Source: Kroppenstedtia guangzhouensis (GTDB taxonomy: Bacteria > Bacillota > Bacilli > Thermoactinomycetales > DSM-45169). Taken from it: 64,000 bases of DNA. The stretch covers positions 188,001-252,000 of the forward strand of contig NZ_BMEX01000003.1 of the NCBI RefSeq assembly GCF_014637345.1, read 5' to 3'. The number at the start of each line of letters is the position of its first letter. Positions within the stretch are counted from its first letter, which is position 1. The notes under the pieces were generated by a model that saw only the letters and a list, made by a program, of their open reading frames with translations, made no database searches and was not told the origin of the DNA. Positions 27,459 through 35,649 of this stretch are shown one piece after another. The translations under genes were made by a program, and so were the position numbers.

Positions 27459-29183
27459 ATGGAATCAGTTCCGATTCGGATGGACCGTCGGTGGTTGAAC
27501 GACTTTTTGGAAAGGGCCGAAACAGACAGCGGTTGGTCCACCTGGGAACGGTTCCAGCTGGCCTTGGAAGCGGCGGAATCCCAACAGATCCCCGATTTTG
27601 ACACCCTGCGTAGCCTGAGGATCCTGCAGGGGGTCACTCCCCTTCCCCACCAGGTGGAAACCGCCCGCCGTGTTCTGGGAGAAATGCGCGGACGTGCCAT
27701 TCTGGCTGATGAAGTCGGTCTGGGGAAAACGATAGAGGCCGGCTTGATTTTAAAGGAGTACCTGGTTCGGGACCTGGTGAAAAACGCCTTGATCCTGGTC
27801 CCTTCCTCCCTGGTTCTGCAATGGACCCGGGAATTGAATCAGAAGTTCCAGATCCCCGCCGTCGCCCAGAAAAAAAAGTGGATGTGGGACAAATATGATA
27901 TCCTGGTCGCCTCCATCGATACCGCCAAACGGGAACCTCACCGCTCCAAGGTGTTGGGACGCCACTATGATATGCTGATCATCGACGAAGCTCACAAATT
28001 GAAAAACCGACGTACAAAAAACTGGCAATTCGTCAATGAGATCCGCAAGAAGTACGCACTCCTTCTCACCGCGACACCGGTCCAAAATGACCTGTATGAA
28101 CTGTATAATCTGGTCACCCTGTTGAAGCCGGGTCATCTCGGCCAACAGCATGCGTTCAGCACTCATTATGTGGCCGCCAAGCGGAAACCGAAAAACGAAG
28201 AGAAGCTGCGGGAAGAAGTGCAACGGCTGATGATCCGGAACAAACGGAGCGACGGCCATATCGCTTTCACCAGACGAAATGTGCAGACCATCTCCATCAC
28301 CCTTTCCCCCGCCGAGCGGGAACTGTACGAAGAAATCACCCGTTTTGTGAGGGAGCAATACCGGGAGCACGACGGTCACATCAAAAGCCTTCTCTCTCTG
28401 ATCACCCTGCAAAGGGAAGTATGCAGCAGCCGGGACGCCGCGTTCCTCACCCTGTTCAAACTCCTGAAAAAAGGGGTGGGCTCAGATGCGGAACTTCCGC
28501 CCCATGTCCACCGACTAGTGGAACTGCTCCGTGGCGTGAAACGACAATCCAAAGTGGAACGGGCAGTGGATTTGGTTCGCTCCACCGGGGAGAAAATGAT
28601 CATCTTCACTGAATACCGGGCCACCCAGGATCTGATCCTTCGCTCCCTCTCCGCCGAAGGGATCATCGCTGTTCCTTATCGAGGCGGCTTTGCCCGCAAT
28701 AAAAAGGATTGGATGATGGAACTCTTCCGCACCCGAGCCCGGGTGATGGTGGCCACGGAAGCCGGCGGTGAGGGGATCAATCTTCAATTTTGCAATCATA
28801 TCATCAACTACGACCTCCCCTGGAACCCGATGCGGGTGGAGCAACGGATCGGCAGAGTCCACCGACTGGGGCAGGAGAAAGATGTCACTATCTATAATTT
28901 TTCCACCCGGGACACCATTGAAGAGCATATTTTGTGGCTCCTCCACGAAAAGATCGATATGTTTCGCATGGTGATCGGAGACATGGAAACCATCTTGACA
29001 AAATGGGGATCCGGAGAAGAGATGGAGCAGAATGTGATGAAGATCCTGCTGGAATCCGAGGATGACCGGGAGATTCGACAGCGGCTCTCCGCTCTGGGAG
29101 ACACATTCGAAAATGCCCGGCAAGAGACCACAGGCAAAAAAGACCGAAGGGAGGTAATCTTGGATGGAACCCACTCAAGTTGA
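27459..29183 (+). CDS. yqhH: SNF2-family helicase/ATPase, YqhH type
   Basis: 574 residues with a full SNF2 motor: ADEVGLGKTIEAGL (Walker A), LIIDEAHKLKNRRTK (DEAH), LLLTATPVQNDLYEL (motif III), then the second RecA lobe with MIIFTEYRATQDL, ATEAGGEGINLQFCN and QRIGRVHRLGQ (motif VI). Close in size to B. subtilis YqhH. It shares the next gene's start region: yqhG begins 20 bases before its stop. Divergent from the gcv operon as in Bacillus. The role in the cell is not established. The start at 27459 has GGAGG 9 bases upstream. Confidence 0.9.
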   Translation: MESVPIRMDRRWLNDFLERAETDSGWSTWERFQLALEAAESQQIPDFDTLRSLRILQGVTPLPHQVETARRVLGEMRGRAILADEVGLGKTIEAGLILKEYLVRDLVKNALILVPSSLVLQWTRELNQKFQIPAVAQKKKWMWDKYDILVASIDTAKREPHRSKVLGRHYDMLIIDEAHKLKNRRTKNWQFVNEIRKKYALLLTATPVQNDLYELYNLVTLLKPGHLGQQHAFSTHYVAAKRKPKNEEKLREEVQRLMIRNKRSDGHIAFTRRNVQTISITLSPAERELYEEITRFVREQYREHDGHIKSLLSLITLQREVCSSRDAAFLTLFKLLKKGVGSDAELPPHVHRLVELLRGVKRQSKVERAVDLVRSTGEKMIIFTEYRATQDLILRSLSAEGIIAVPYRGGFARNKKDWMMELFRTRARVMVATEAGGEGINLQFCNHIINYDLPWNPMRVEQRIGRVHRLGQEKDVTIYNFSTRDTIEEHILWLLHEKIDMFRMVIGDMETILTKWGSGEEMEQNVMKILLESEDDREIRQRLSALGDTFENARQETTGKKDRREVILDGTHSS

Positions 29184-29982
29184 GTCCTTTGCTGAAAGAT
29201 ATCTGACCGCCTTCGACTGCCGCATCCTGGAACGTGCCCCCAATTGGATCCAGACGGAACTCTCCGTCGAAGCCGATCAGGATTTGGTTCACCGCCCCTT
29301 CTACTGGATGTATGTGGAGAAGATGGGGCTCACGCCGCAAACGACCACCCTCACCTGGGTCTTTGACGGAACCGATACTCCAAAGGGAGTCGGGGCGGAG
29401 TTGTTAAGCTATGGTTCCCCCCGCTTCAACCAGATGCTCGCCTCCGCACAAAAAAACGGACGATTTGTCCGCTTGTATGAAGACACCCCCCGTCCGATAC
29501 GCAGTCGGACCGGTTCCAACCCCTACGACCCCTGGCTGGGCGTCAACTACCACATATCCTATATCTGTGATATGAAAAAAGATGAGATCCTTCATATGGG
29601 AATCCATTTGCGGACCGGGGAAGTCTTAAAGCATTTTTATCGCCGGATTCAATCCCGCAACTGGTCCCCACGACTGCCTGCCCGGCGCCACATTCTCCCT
29701 CCACTCCTCCCTCTGGCAGAGGCTGTGGGTGAACTGGAATACAACCTGCAAGGGTATATTGAAAAGCAAGACCTTTCCTGGGCCCGGGAAGCCATGAAGC
29801 GAATGGAGCAAGAACTGGAGCAGCTCCATGCTTATTACCCGGAGGAATGGCGAATGAGTGATTCTCTCCATGACGAGAAGAAACAGCGAATCCGGGAAAC
29901 CGTCTGGCAGTATCACCCCCGGGTTGAAGTCGAAGTGATCAATGCGGGACTGTTCTATTTGGATTCCCCGCCGGAGAGTTAA
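29164..29982 (+). CDS. yqhG: YqhG family protein
   Basis: 272 residues, soluble, no catalytic motif that I recognise. Patterns such as PFYWMYVEKMGL near 40-51, NYHISYICDMKKDEILHMG near 130-148 and a charged helical C terminus match the YqhG family, known mainly as the partner of YqhH. The start overlaps the yqhH stop by 20 bases with GGGAGG inside yqhH, so the two proteins are probably made together and may form a complex. Function unknown. Confidence 0.82.
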   Translation: MEPTQVESFAERYLTAFDCRILERAPNWIQTELSVEADQDLVHRPFYWMYVEKMGLTPQTTTLTWVFDGTDTPKGVGAELLSYGSPRFNQMLASAQKNGRFVRLYEDTPRPIRSRTGSNPYDPWLGVNYHISYICDMKKDEILHMGIHLRTGEVLKHFYRRIQSRNWSPRLPARRHILPPLLPLAEAVGELEYNLQGYIEKQDLSWAREAMKRMEQELEQLHAYYPEEWRMSDSLHDEKKQRIRETVWQYHPRVEVEVINAGLFYLDSPPES

Positions 29983-29993
29983 ACTTCCTCGAT

Positions 29994-30032
29994 AGTCCGG
30001 CAAGCTTTCAGCCTGCCGGACTTATTTGTTTT
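29994..30032 (+). terminator. Terminator of yqhH-yqhG
   Basis: AGTCCGGCA (29994-30002) pairs with TGCCGGACT (30014-30022), followed by TATTTGTTTT. It begins 12 bases after the yqhG stop and overlaps the 3' end of the converging acetyltransferase remnant. Confidence 0.85.
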
Positions 30033-30568
30033 CGGTGCTCCCCGCTCAGAATGGCAAAGGTCCAGTGATCCTCCCATTGACCATTGATATTCACGTTTTT
30101 CCGGGCCAGACCTTCCTTCCGAAAACCCACTTTTTCCAAGACCCGCATGGAAGCTGGATTCTTCGGCATTACACCGGCTTCGATCCGGTGCAAAGTCAAT
30201 TCGTCAAAAGCGTAACCAACGACCCACCGGACCGCTTCCGTCATATATCCTTTTCCGTTGTGTTGTTCGTCCAATAGGTAACCGAGCCAGCAACTCTGCA
30301 AGTTGGCGCGCTGAATCTCGGTAAGGGCGATATCTCCGATCAGTTCACCTGTTTCCCTCAGAAATATTCCAAAGGAATACGAAACATCCTATTCCCGCAA
30401 CATCTGCTGTTGCCGGATCGCTTCCTTCCGTGAATCGAGGGTGTAAAAAGAATCATCCCGTGTGACCGAGTAGCGCTCAAAAAATGAACGGTTTCGAAGA
30501 TGCAGGTGGAGAAGCGCCTCCGCATCCGATTCCTCGAGAAAGCGAAGTGCGATCCGGCCGCTCACCAT
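30008..30568 (-). pseudogene. GNAT (RimJ/RimL-type) acetyltransferase interrupted by one in-frame TAG
   Basis: Read through the TAG at 30389-30391, this is a normal GNAT of about 186 residues. It starts LRFLEESDAEALL, passes the stop after QQQMLRE, and continues DVSYSFGIFLRETGELIGDI, GYLLDEQHNGKGYMTEAV (the acetyl-CoA loop) and NPASMRVLEKVGF. Frame is kept on both sides, so a single base change explains the break. RimJ-like N-terminal protein acetylation or small-molecule acetylation would be the ancestral activity. The C-terminal half alone has no good start. Confidence 0.85.
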
Positions 30569-30670
30569 CTCCAACGATCCTCATCCTTTCAACTCCATTG
30601 TGGCTGCCCACGGGGGAACCCTGTTCGTTGTCAATCTATCACAAGCCGTGCTCCTTCCACAATCAAAAAA

Positions 30671-30703
30671 TTAAAAAATAAGGCCACCCAAAACGGACGG
30701 CCT
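30671..30703 (-). terminator. Orphan terminator on the minus strand
   Basis: On minus, AGGCCGTCC and GGGTGGCCT form a 9-bp stem with two G-U pairs and a GTTTT loop, followed by TATTTTTTAATTTTTT. About 20 bases before it is a stop closing a 36-codon frame that ends FSLLQHPR. No complete gene lies upstream on minus, so it may belong to a lost gene or a small RNA. Confidence 0.6.
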
Positions 30704-30847
30704 GGAACCAAATCAATTCAGCGTGGATGCTGAAGCAGACTGAAGGTGGGTTCAACCTGTCCGCGGCTTGTCACTGCCCGGGGTTTTGTCTTAGTATGAA
30801 GGTGGATATCACCGTTAAGGAGAGTATATCAGGAAGGAGCCACCCAC

Positions 30848-31153
30848 ATGCGGAAACTGGATATCCAAATTGATATTGCCCGGGAATATGAGGGCAAGGA
30901 CAAAGAGGAGTTTCAACAGGACCTTCGCCGGGTGTTGGAAAAATATTTCGAACTGAATTCCATTCATATCCGTAAGGAAATACATACGGTCGAAATTGAC
31001 CGGCTCAACCTGAAACCCGAAACAACGGAACGGGATGAATGGCAGGATATTCTTGAAATCGAACGTCAGCCGCTGGTTACGGAATTTGGTCCCACCGAAG
31101 AGAAAAAGCCGGAATACCCCGCCCGTCCCCAAACCAAACCTTCCTATTATTGA
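30848..31153 (+). CDS. Hypothetical protein, 101 residues
   Basis: Start with GGAAGGAG 9 bases upstream. The product is highly charged: an amphipathic helix (EYEGKDKEEFQQDLRRVLEKY, read as two pieces, about 13-33), a beta-like middle (SIHIRKEIHTVEIDRL) and a proline-rich tail ending PSYY. No signal peptide or membrane segment. Not recognised. A strong terminator 117 bases downstream supports a monocistronic unit. Confidence 0.6.
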   Translation: MRKLDIQIDIAREYEGKDKEEFQQDLRRVLEKYFELNSIHIRKEIHTVEIDRLNLKPETTERDEWQDILEIERQPLVTEFGPTEEKKPEYPARPQTKPSYY

Positions 31154-31269
31154 ACCGTCCGATTTTGATTGAATCCATCCTTTCTCAGGTCAAGGATCCG
31201 GATGGGACCGGTTGCCGACTGTTTCCTCTGCAGAACACCCGGAGAAAAAGTGATCTGCTCATCATCAAA

Positions 31270-31306
31270 CGCCCCCGACAGCGATATTTTGTCGGGGGCG
31301 CTTTAC
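31270..31306 (+). terminator. Terminator downstream of the 101-residue gene
   Basis: CGCCCCCGAC (31270-31279) pairs with GTCGGGGGCG (31291-31300), followed by CTTTACCTTT. The GC-rich stem could also end minus-strand transcripts arriving from 31309. Confidence 0.75.
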
Positions 31307-31308
31307 CT

Positions 31309-31431
31309 TTACTCTTTGAGGAGAATGTTCAGCAAACGGCCGATTTCCGGCATCGCCAGAGAACTTGATCCAAGTCCGAAATGATATCCTCCCCAATCCC
31401 ATCTGATGGAAATCCAGATAAGATACTCCAT
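31309..31431 (-). CDS. Possible small protein, 40 residues
   Basis: ATG 31431 is preceded by AGGTGA with a 7-base gap. The peptide starts MEYLIWISIRWDWGGYHF and ends MPEIGRLLNILLKE, closing just before the hairpin at 31270-31300. It follows the secreted-protein gene (ends 31466) on the same strand. Size, start signal and hairpin fit a small gene; no known family. Confidence 0.35.
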   Translation of the reverse strand: MEYLIWISIRWDWGGYHFGLGSSSLAMPEIGRLLNILLKE

Positions 31432-31465
31432 CTTTCCATCACCTGATTCCTCAGTTTTTCTTTTT

Positions 31466-31807
31466 TTAACTGGTCGACAAATGAGATTCTGTGTGGATCA
31501 CCCGGATCAGACGCACCATTCTGCCGACCATGCATCGCCCCACCAGATCCGGGTCCGCCTCCACCTCCACGGTCACCCGCAGTCCCTCCTGCCGCAAGGG
31601 GAGGAGGGACGCTCTGTCACCCACCAGTTCATAGCGCCTTCCCCGATCTGCTTCCAACACCCAGCATCCTCCCTGGATATGAAGAAAATGCATGGTTCCG
31701 GTCAATTCCATCCTTTGCGGCTCCCCCCGGGCATCCACCGGGAACAGACTTACTGTCATTATCCACATCAAAACCAGTACGGCCGTTTTTGTCCGGATCG
31801 TGCTCAT
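31466..31807 (-). CDS. Small secreted protein with OB-like beta domain
   Basis: 113 residues. An N-terminal signal peptide runs to about residue 28 (TKTAVLVLMWIMTVSLFPV then DARG). The mature part, MELTGTMHFLHIQGGCWVLE through VGRMVRLIRV, has five-strand OB-fold spacing as in DUF5818-type proteins, with single cysteines in GGCWVL and GRCMVG. Start at 31807: GGAGG lies 7 bases upstream, while ATG 31813 is too close to that site. Role unknown. Confidence 0.6.
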   Translation of the reverse strand: MSTIRTKTAVLVLMWIMTVSLFPVDARGEPQRMELTGTMHFLHIQGGCWVLEADRGRRYELVGDRASLLPLRQEGLRVTVEVEADPDLVGRCMVGRMVRLIRVIHTESHLSTS

Positions 31808-31860
31808 TTTCATTCCTCCCTTGGATTTTATAGTTTGCATAATGAGAGGAGGAAGTATGA

Positions 31861-33168
31861 TCAGAGGTCCCGGCCGGATCCATACAACCGATGGTACATG
31901 CGCTCGGCAAAGGGATCGGTCATTCCGGCAATGTAATCACAGACAATCCTCGCCCGTTGTTCCGGTGCTTGCTCCAAGCTTCTGCGATCGTTTTCCGGAA
32001 GCAGTTTTTCCTCAGCCATCATCGCCTCAAACAGCAAACGAACGATGCGTTCCCCCTTGAATGCCAGAGCTTGGACATCGGGGGAATCGATCACCCGGTT
32101 CCTCACAGTTTTCTTCAGGGCTCGATTCAGTTGTTTCAACCCTTCAGGCAGAACCACCCGATAACGAAAGCGGGGGGAATAAGTCGAATCCCCTTGTTTC
32201 ACCAAATCTGTACAGTTGACAAAGGCGGAGATCAGATTGGCCACCACCTGCTTCAGCTTGTATTTGAAATCCCTTTGCCGGGGATGAAGCTTCCGGGTCA
32301 GAGCCAAGGCCTGCCTCAGTTCCTCAATTGTTGGAGATGCAGCCGCCTCCTCCAAAATCCCCAACAGTTCCTCCACCTCCACCAATCGAAAATTTATAGC
32401 GTCTTCCAAATCATGGGTGGCATAAGCGATATCGTCAGCCAAATCGATCAGAGAACACTCCAAAGACTTGCGAGAAGTCCGAAGGAAGGGAGAGACTTCA
32501 GGCTCCGTTTCCGTGAAGAATCGGATTTCCTCCACTGTAAAGGGATCCAACACCCAGTGAAATACTTCCCGGTCATCTGTGTAGACACTCGCTTTCGGGG
32601 GAAAATTTGCCGCTTGAGGATGGTCCGGATCCTGTAATGCTTTCCCCAGAAGAATGGGATATTTCATGACAGAGAGCAGCAAGGCGCGGGTCAGGTTCAA
32701 GCCTTCGCCTTTCTTTCCTTCCAATCGGGTCAGTATCCGAAAGGTTTGGGCATTCCCTTCAAATCCCCCCTCCCCGGACATGCATCTGTGAAGGGCCCGC
32801 TCCCCTTCATGTCCGAAGGGAGGATGACCCAGATCGTGGGCCAGGGCAGCGGCCTCCACCAGCGAGATATCTATCTTTCCCCCTTCCGAAAGCAGGGGGG
32901 AGCGGCGGTTGAGGGAAAGTGCGATACCCCGTGCAATCTGGGCCACCTCCATCGAATGGGTCAACCGTGTTCGGTGGAAATCCCCCCGATCAGTCCCGAT
33001 CACCTGCTTTTTCGACTGCAACCGCCGGAAGGCGGCGCTGTGGACAATCCGTCCGTGATCCCGTTCAAAGGGATCACGCAAGTCCCGTTCGGAGCGGGGG
33101 CCGTGTGGAATCCGACGTTCCCTGTCCTCTCTCCGATAGAATCTGTTTTCCCCTACTGTGAACCACAT
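31861..33168 (-). CDS. dgt: dGTPase-like HD-domain triphosphohydrolase
   Basis: 435 residues of the deoxyguanosinetriphosphate triphosphohydrolase-like family. The metal-binding HD set is intact: RLTHSMEVAQIARGIA near 80-95, LAHDLGHPPFGHEGERALHR near 125-144 and IDLADDIAYATHDLEDA near 255-271. It would cut dNTPs to nucleosides and tripolyphosphate; the preferred base is not evident. Start at ATG 33168, with GGGAGG 10 bases before; ATG 33195 is the alternative. Confidence 0.9.
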   Translation of the reverse strand: MWFTVGENRFYRREDRERRIPHGPRSERDLRDPFERDHGRIVHSAAFRRLQSKKQVIGTDRGDFHRTRLTHSMEVAQIARGIALSLNRRSPLLSEGGKIDISLVEAAALAHDLGHPPFGHEGERALHRCMSGEGGFEGNAQTFRILTRLEGKKGEGLNLTRALLLSVMKYPILLGKALQDPDHPQAANFPPKASVYTDDREVFHWVLDPFTVEEIRFFTETEPEVSPFLRTSRKSLECSLIDLADDIAYATHDLEDAINFRLVEVEELLGILEEAAASPTIEELRQALALTRKLHPRQRDFKYKLKQVVANLISAFVNCTDLVKQGDSTYSPRFRYRVVLPEGLKQLNRALKKTVRNRVIDSPDVQALAFKGERIVRLLFEAMMAEEKLLPENDRRSLEQAPEQRARIVCDYIAGMTDPFAERMYHRLYGSGRDL

Positions 33169-33385
33169 GGTGGATTTACCTCCCGAACCTTTCATTCATG
33201 AATAGGATTTCCACCCGAATTTGACAGTTTCCTCTTTTGGATTTTCTCCAGCTGGACCCGTATTATGAGCACAGAGAACCGCCTGCCTTTCCTCCCTTTC
33301 CGGAAAGAGATAATTAAAGAGAAACACCTTCATGAAACGATCCCTTCCGAGCGGGAAACCCATTGGATCACGAACCGGGGAGTGA

Positions 33386-33404
33386 GAAAAAGGGCCAAGC
33401 TGCA
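33386..33404. repeat. 19-base dispersed repeat, copy 1
   Basis: GAAAAAGGGCCAAGCTGCA occurs here and at 43495-43513. The flanks are weakly similar (CGGGG just before in both), so these may be worn copies of a longer element. Confidence 0.55.
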
Positions 33405-33529
33405 CTCCGTGGAACAAAGAACACTCCCCGACACCATGGAATGGTATTATCCCCATACGATAGACAACGAAAAAAGTCCATCTGGTAAGATGGACAAAAG
33501 CACAAAGCACTCAACTGCCGGGAGGGATT

Positions 33530-33920
33530 TTCTTTACATTGGAACTGAGGTGGAAGGGATTCACCTTCATCTGGAGGAAGGCTTGTCCTACCTTTCCATT
33601 TGTGAGCACTTGGAGATCCGGTACACTCGGATCAAGGTTTTCAGTATACCTCCTGATCCATGCCACCGTTTGGAGCCACTCGCGCTGGAGAAGTTGCTTG
33701 CATCGAATCCTTCTTCTCCCATCTGAAAACGGGGAAACTTCATCTCACACACTCAAAGACTTTCGAAGAAGCCTGCCAAGTTGTAGAGGAATACATTACC
33801 AACTTTTACAACAAAGAACCTTTCCCCTGTAGAATATCAGGAAAAAGTCTCCGCATAAATTGTTCTTTTTTCACTGTCTACTTTACGGATCAAGACCAGA
33901 TAGGAAACCTTTTCTTTTCG
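33530..33920 (+). mobile_element. Remnant of an IS3/IS150-family insertion sequence
   Basis: A first piece, VEGIHLHLEEGLSYLSICEH (33550-33610), resembles the helix-turn-helix of an IS3 OrfA. A second piece in another frame, IESFFSHLKTGKLHLTHSK then FEEACQVVEEYITNFYN (about 33690-33815), is the C-terminal signature of IS3 OrfB integrase, including the last catalytic Glu region. The central part with the DDE aspartates is deleted. Inactive. Confidence 0.75.
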
Positions 33921-33970
33921 CGAACATCAGTCCTCCTGATCATCGATCCTTAAGCGGGGGATGAAACCCT

Positions 33971-35479
33971 TCACTTCATTTGCACCTTCACCTCCACCAC
34001 CTTTCCCGCAGCGATCCGGACTGCTTGGGTGCGACTGGAACCGGAAGACGGGTCAGGCTTGAGAGTGTAGAGACCCGGAAGGAGCTCTGTTTTGCCGAAG
34101 AAACCGTTGCCGTCAGTTCGGAGTGTATGGACCCGCCTTCCACGACGGAGTTGGAGAGTAAGCCCATCCAGTGGTTTTTTATGTCTGTCGAGGACTTGTC
34201 CCATCAGTGTGCCCTTTGCAGGGCGGGTTTTCCAGGGCATTTCCGGAGGGAGGGCGGGTTCTGTGAACACCGGATCCCCATGGGAGGTGGGTTTTCTGAG
34301 CGCAGTCAGGAATTCCTCACGGGAATCCCCGTCTTTGTTGGTTTCGGCATAACTGTAAAGACTGACCCCGGCGAGGCGATGACCCGCCGCAGAAGGAGCC
34401 TGGGCCCGGGCGATCTGGGCCAGACTGCCGGAAATGGAATTGAGGTAGATACCCGGTCCGGCGGCGATCTGTCGGTTATACTGGTGATCTTTTTCCCAAT
34501 TGATCCATAGATCGTACCACGCCTTCTGTTCCTCCACATGTTCCCGGTCATAATTCATGGGCAGGGCAAGATCCAGGATCCCCTCCGAAAGCCAACCGTC
34601 CCAATTTTGCATTACCTGGTTATAGGGGGCGGATTGTCGATACTCTTCCATGGTCTGCGGACCTTTTCCCCAGGCAATCACCGCCGCCGATACCTTCACA
34701 TCGGGACGGATGGCGATCGATTTCAGATAAACCTTACGCATGAGATGATCCACCTGTTCCCGACGCCATTCTTTCCACTTCACGTCCCCGGGATCCGGCC
34801 TGCCCACGGCTCCTGTCTGTTTCCGGTAACGCTTTAGGCTGGCCGGATTGTATCCCCATTCCTCTCCCATATACCGGACCAGGTCCAGATGGATTCCATC
34901 CACAGGATACTGTTTCACCACGTTGATATATTGTTCAACGGTGTAATCCAGGGCATCGGGATGACCTGGATCCAGCACATAATCGGCTCCGGAACGGTTC
35001 TCCCCGGCATAGTTGTCCATCAACCAGTAATCCTTTCCCTTTGCTCCGGGGCCGTGCTGATTAAACACATGATCTGGGGATTTCGGCGGAGTGACTGAAT
35101 TCCATATGGGCAAAGTAGCCAACCAGGCATGCACCTCGATCCGTGGCGTTTCGCTGTGGGCCTTTTCCAAAAGATAATCCAGCGCATCAAAGCCTTCTTT
35201 CAGAGCCGGATCTTCGGTGCGGGGTTCCAGAGACTTGTTGAAATAAGCATCTCCCCTGCGGCGTACCTGGACAATCACTGCATTGGCCTTGGAACGGCGA
35301 ACCTCTTTCATCAATTGATCCACTTGGTCCGGAGTTTTAAATCCATCGTGAAATGCATCCACCCAAAAAGCGCGGAATTCCCGCTTCGGTTCCACAGCCG
35401 CCACCGGAGATGGACCTCTCGCCGGCATCAATGACACCACTAGAACTGTCACCATCAGCCATGCGATCCATCGCTTCAT
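33971..35479 (-). CDS. Secreted glycosyl hydrolase-like protein (GHL10 / YngK type)
   Basis: 502 residues. Signal peptide MKRWIAWLMV... to about residue 28 with an AxA-like cleavage site. The family 10-like barrel begins KREFRAFWVDAFHDGFKTP near 33-51 and includes DGIHLDLVRYMGEEWGYNP near 195-213, with the acidic and tyrosine positions seen in GHL10 proteins. From about 415 a carboxypeptidase-regulatory-like beta domain follows (LMGQVLDRHKKPLDGLTL, TDGNGFFGKTELLPGLYTL). Extracellular carbohydrate or wall hydrolysis is likely; substrate unknown. Start has GGAGGAGGAG just upstream. Confidence 0.85.
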   Translation of the reverse strand: MKRWIAWLMVTVLVVSLMPARGPSPVAAVEPKREFRAFWVDAFHDGFKTPDQVDQLMKEVRRSKANAVIVQVRRRGDAYFNKSLEPRTEDPALKEGFDALDYLLEKAHSETPRIEVHAWLATLPIWNSVTPPKSPDHVFNQHGPGAKGKDYWLMDNYAGENRSGADYVLDPGHPDALDYTVEQYINVVKQYPVDGIHLDLVRYMGEEWGYNPASLKRYRKQTGAVGRPDPGDVKWKEWRREQVDHLMRKVYLKSIAIRPDVKVSAAVIAWGKGPQTMEEYRQSAPYNQVMQNWDGWLSEGILDLALPMNYDREHVEEQKAWYDLWINWEKDHQYNRQIAAGPGIYLNSISGSLAQIARAQAPSAAGHRLAGVSLYSYAETNKDGDSREEFLTALRKPTSHGDPVFTEPALPPEMPWKTRPAKGTLMGQVLDRHKKPLDGLTLQLRRGRRVHTLRTDGNGFFGKTELLPGLYTLKPDPSSGSSRTQAVRIAAGKVVEVKVQMK

Positions 35480-35611
35480 TTTTCTCCTCCTCCAAAACTG
35501 TATCTGGAGCGGACCCACATCCAGACGGATCCAACTCAACACTTATATTCTATCTTCTTCGTATTGCGAGGTTTGTAGAAATCTGTCCTCACGGAAAATA
35601 TCATGCAAAAA

Positions 35612-35648
35612 TTCAAAACCACCTGTCAACAAACAGGCGGTTGCTTTT
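35612..35648 (-). terminator. Terminator of the dehydrogenase-like gene
   Basis: AACCACCTGT (35617-35626) pairs with ACAGGCGGTT (35633-35642) with one mismatch. On minus a T-rich stretch (TTTTGAATTTTT) follows. It is adjacent to the stop at 35650. Confidence 0.7.
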
Positions 35649-35649
35649 T

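Larger units (their letters stand above)
33169..33970. other. 800-base region with repeat and IS3-type remnant
   Basis: No intact gene. It contains the short repeat at 33386-33404, shared with 43495-43513, and pieces of an IS3-family transposase between about 33530 and 33920. The plus frame 33265-33726 crosses both but joins unrelated pieces and is not credible as a gene. Confidence 0.6.

Noticed and set aside
33265-33726. 153-codon plus-strand frame upstream of the IS remnant
   Set aside because: It joins non-coding repeat DNA to a transposase fragment and has no ribosome binding site.
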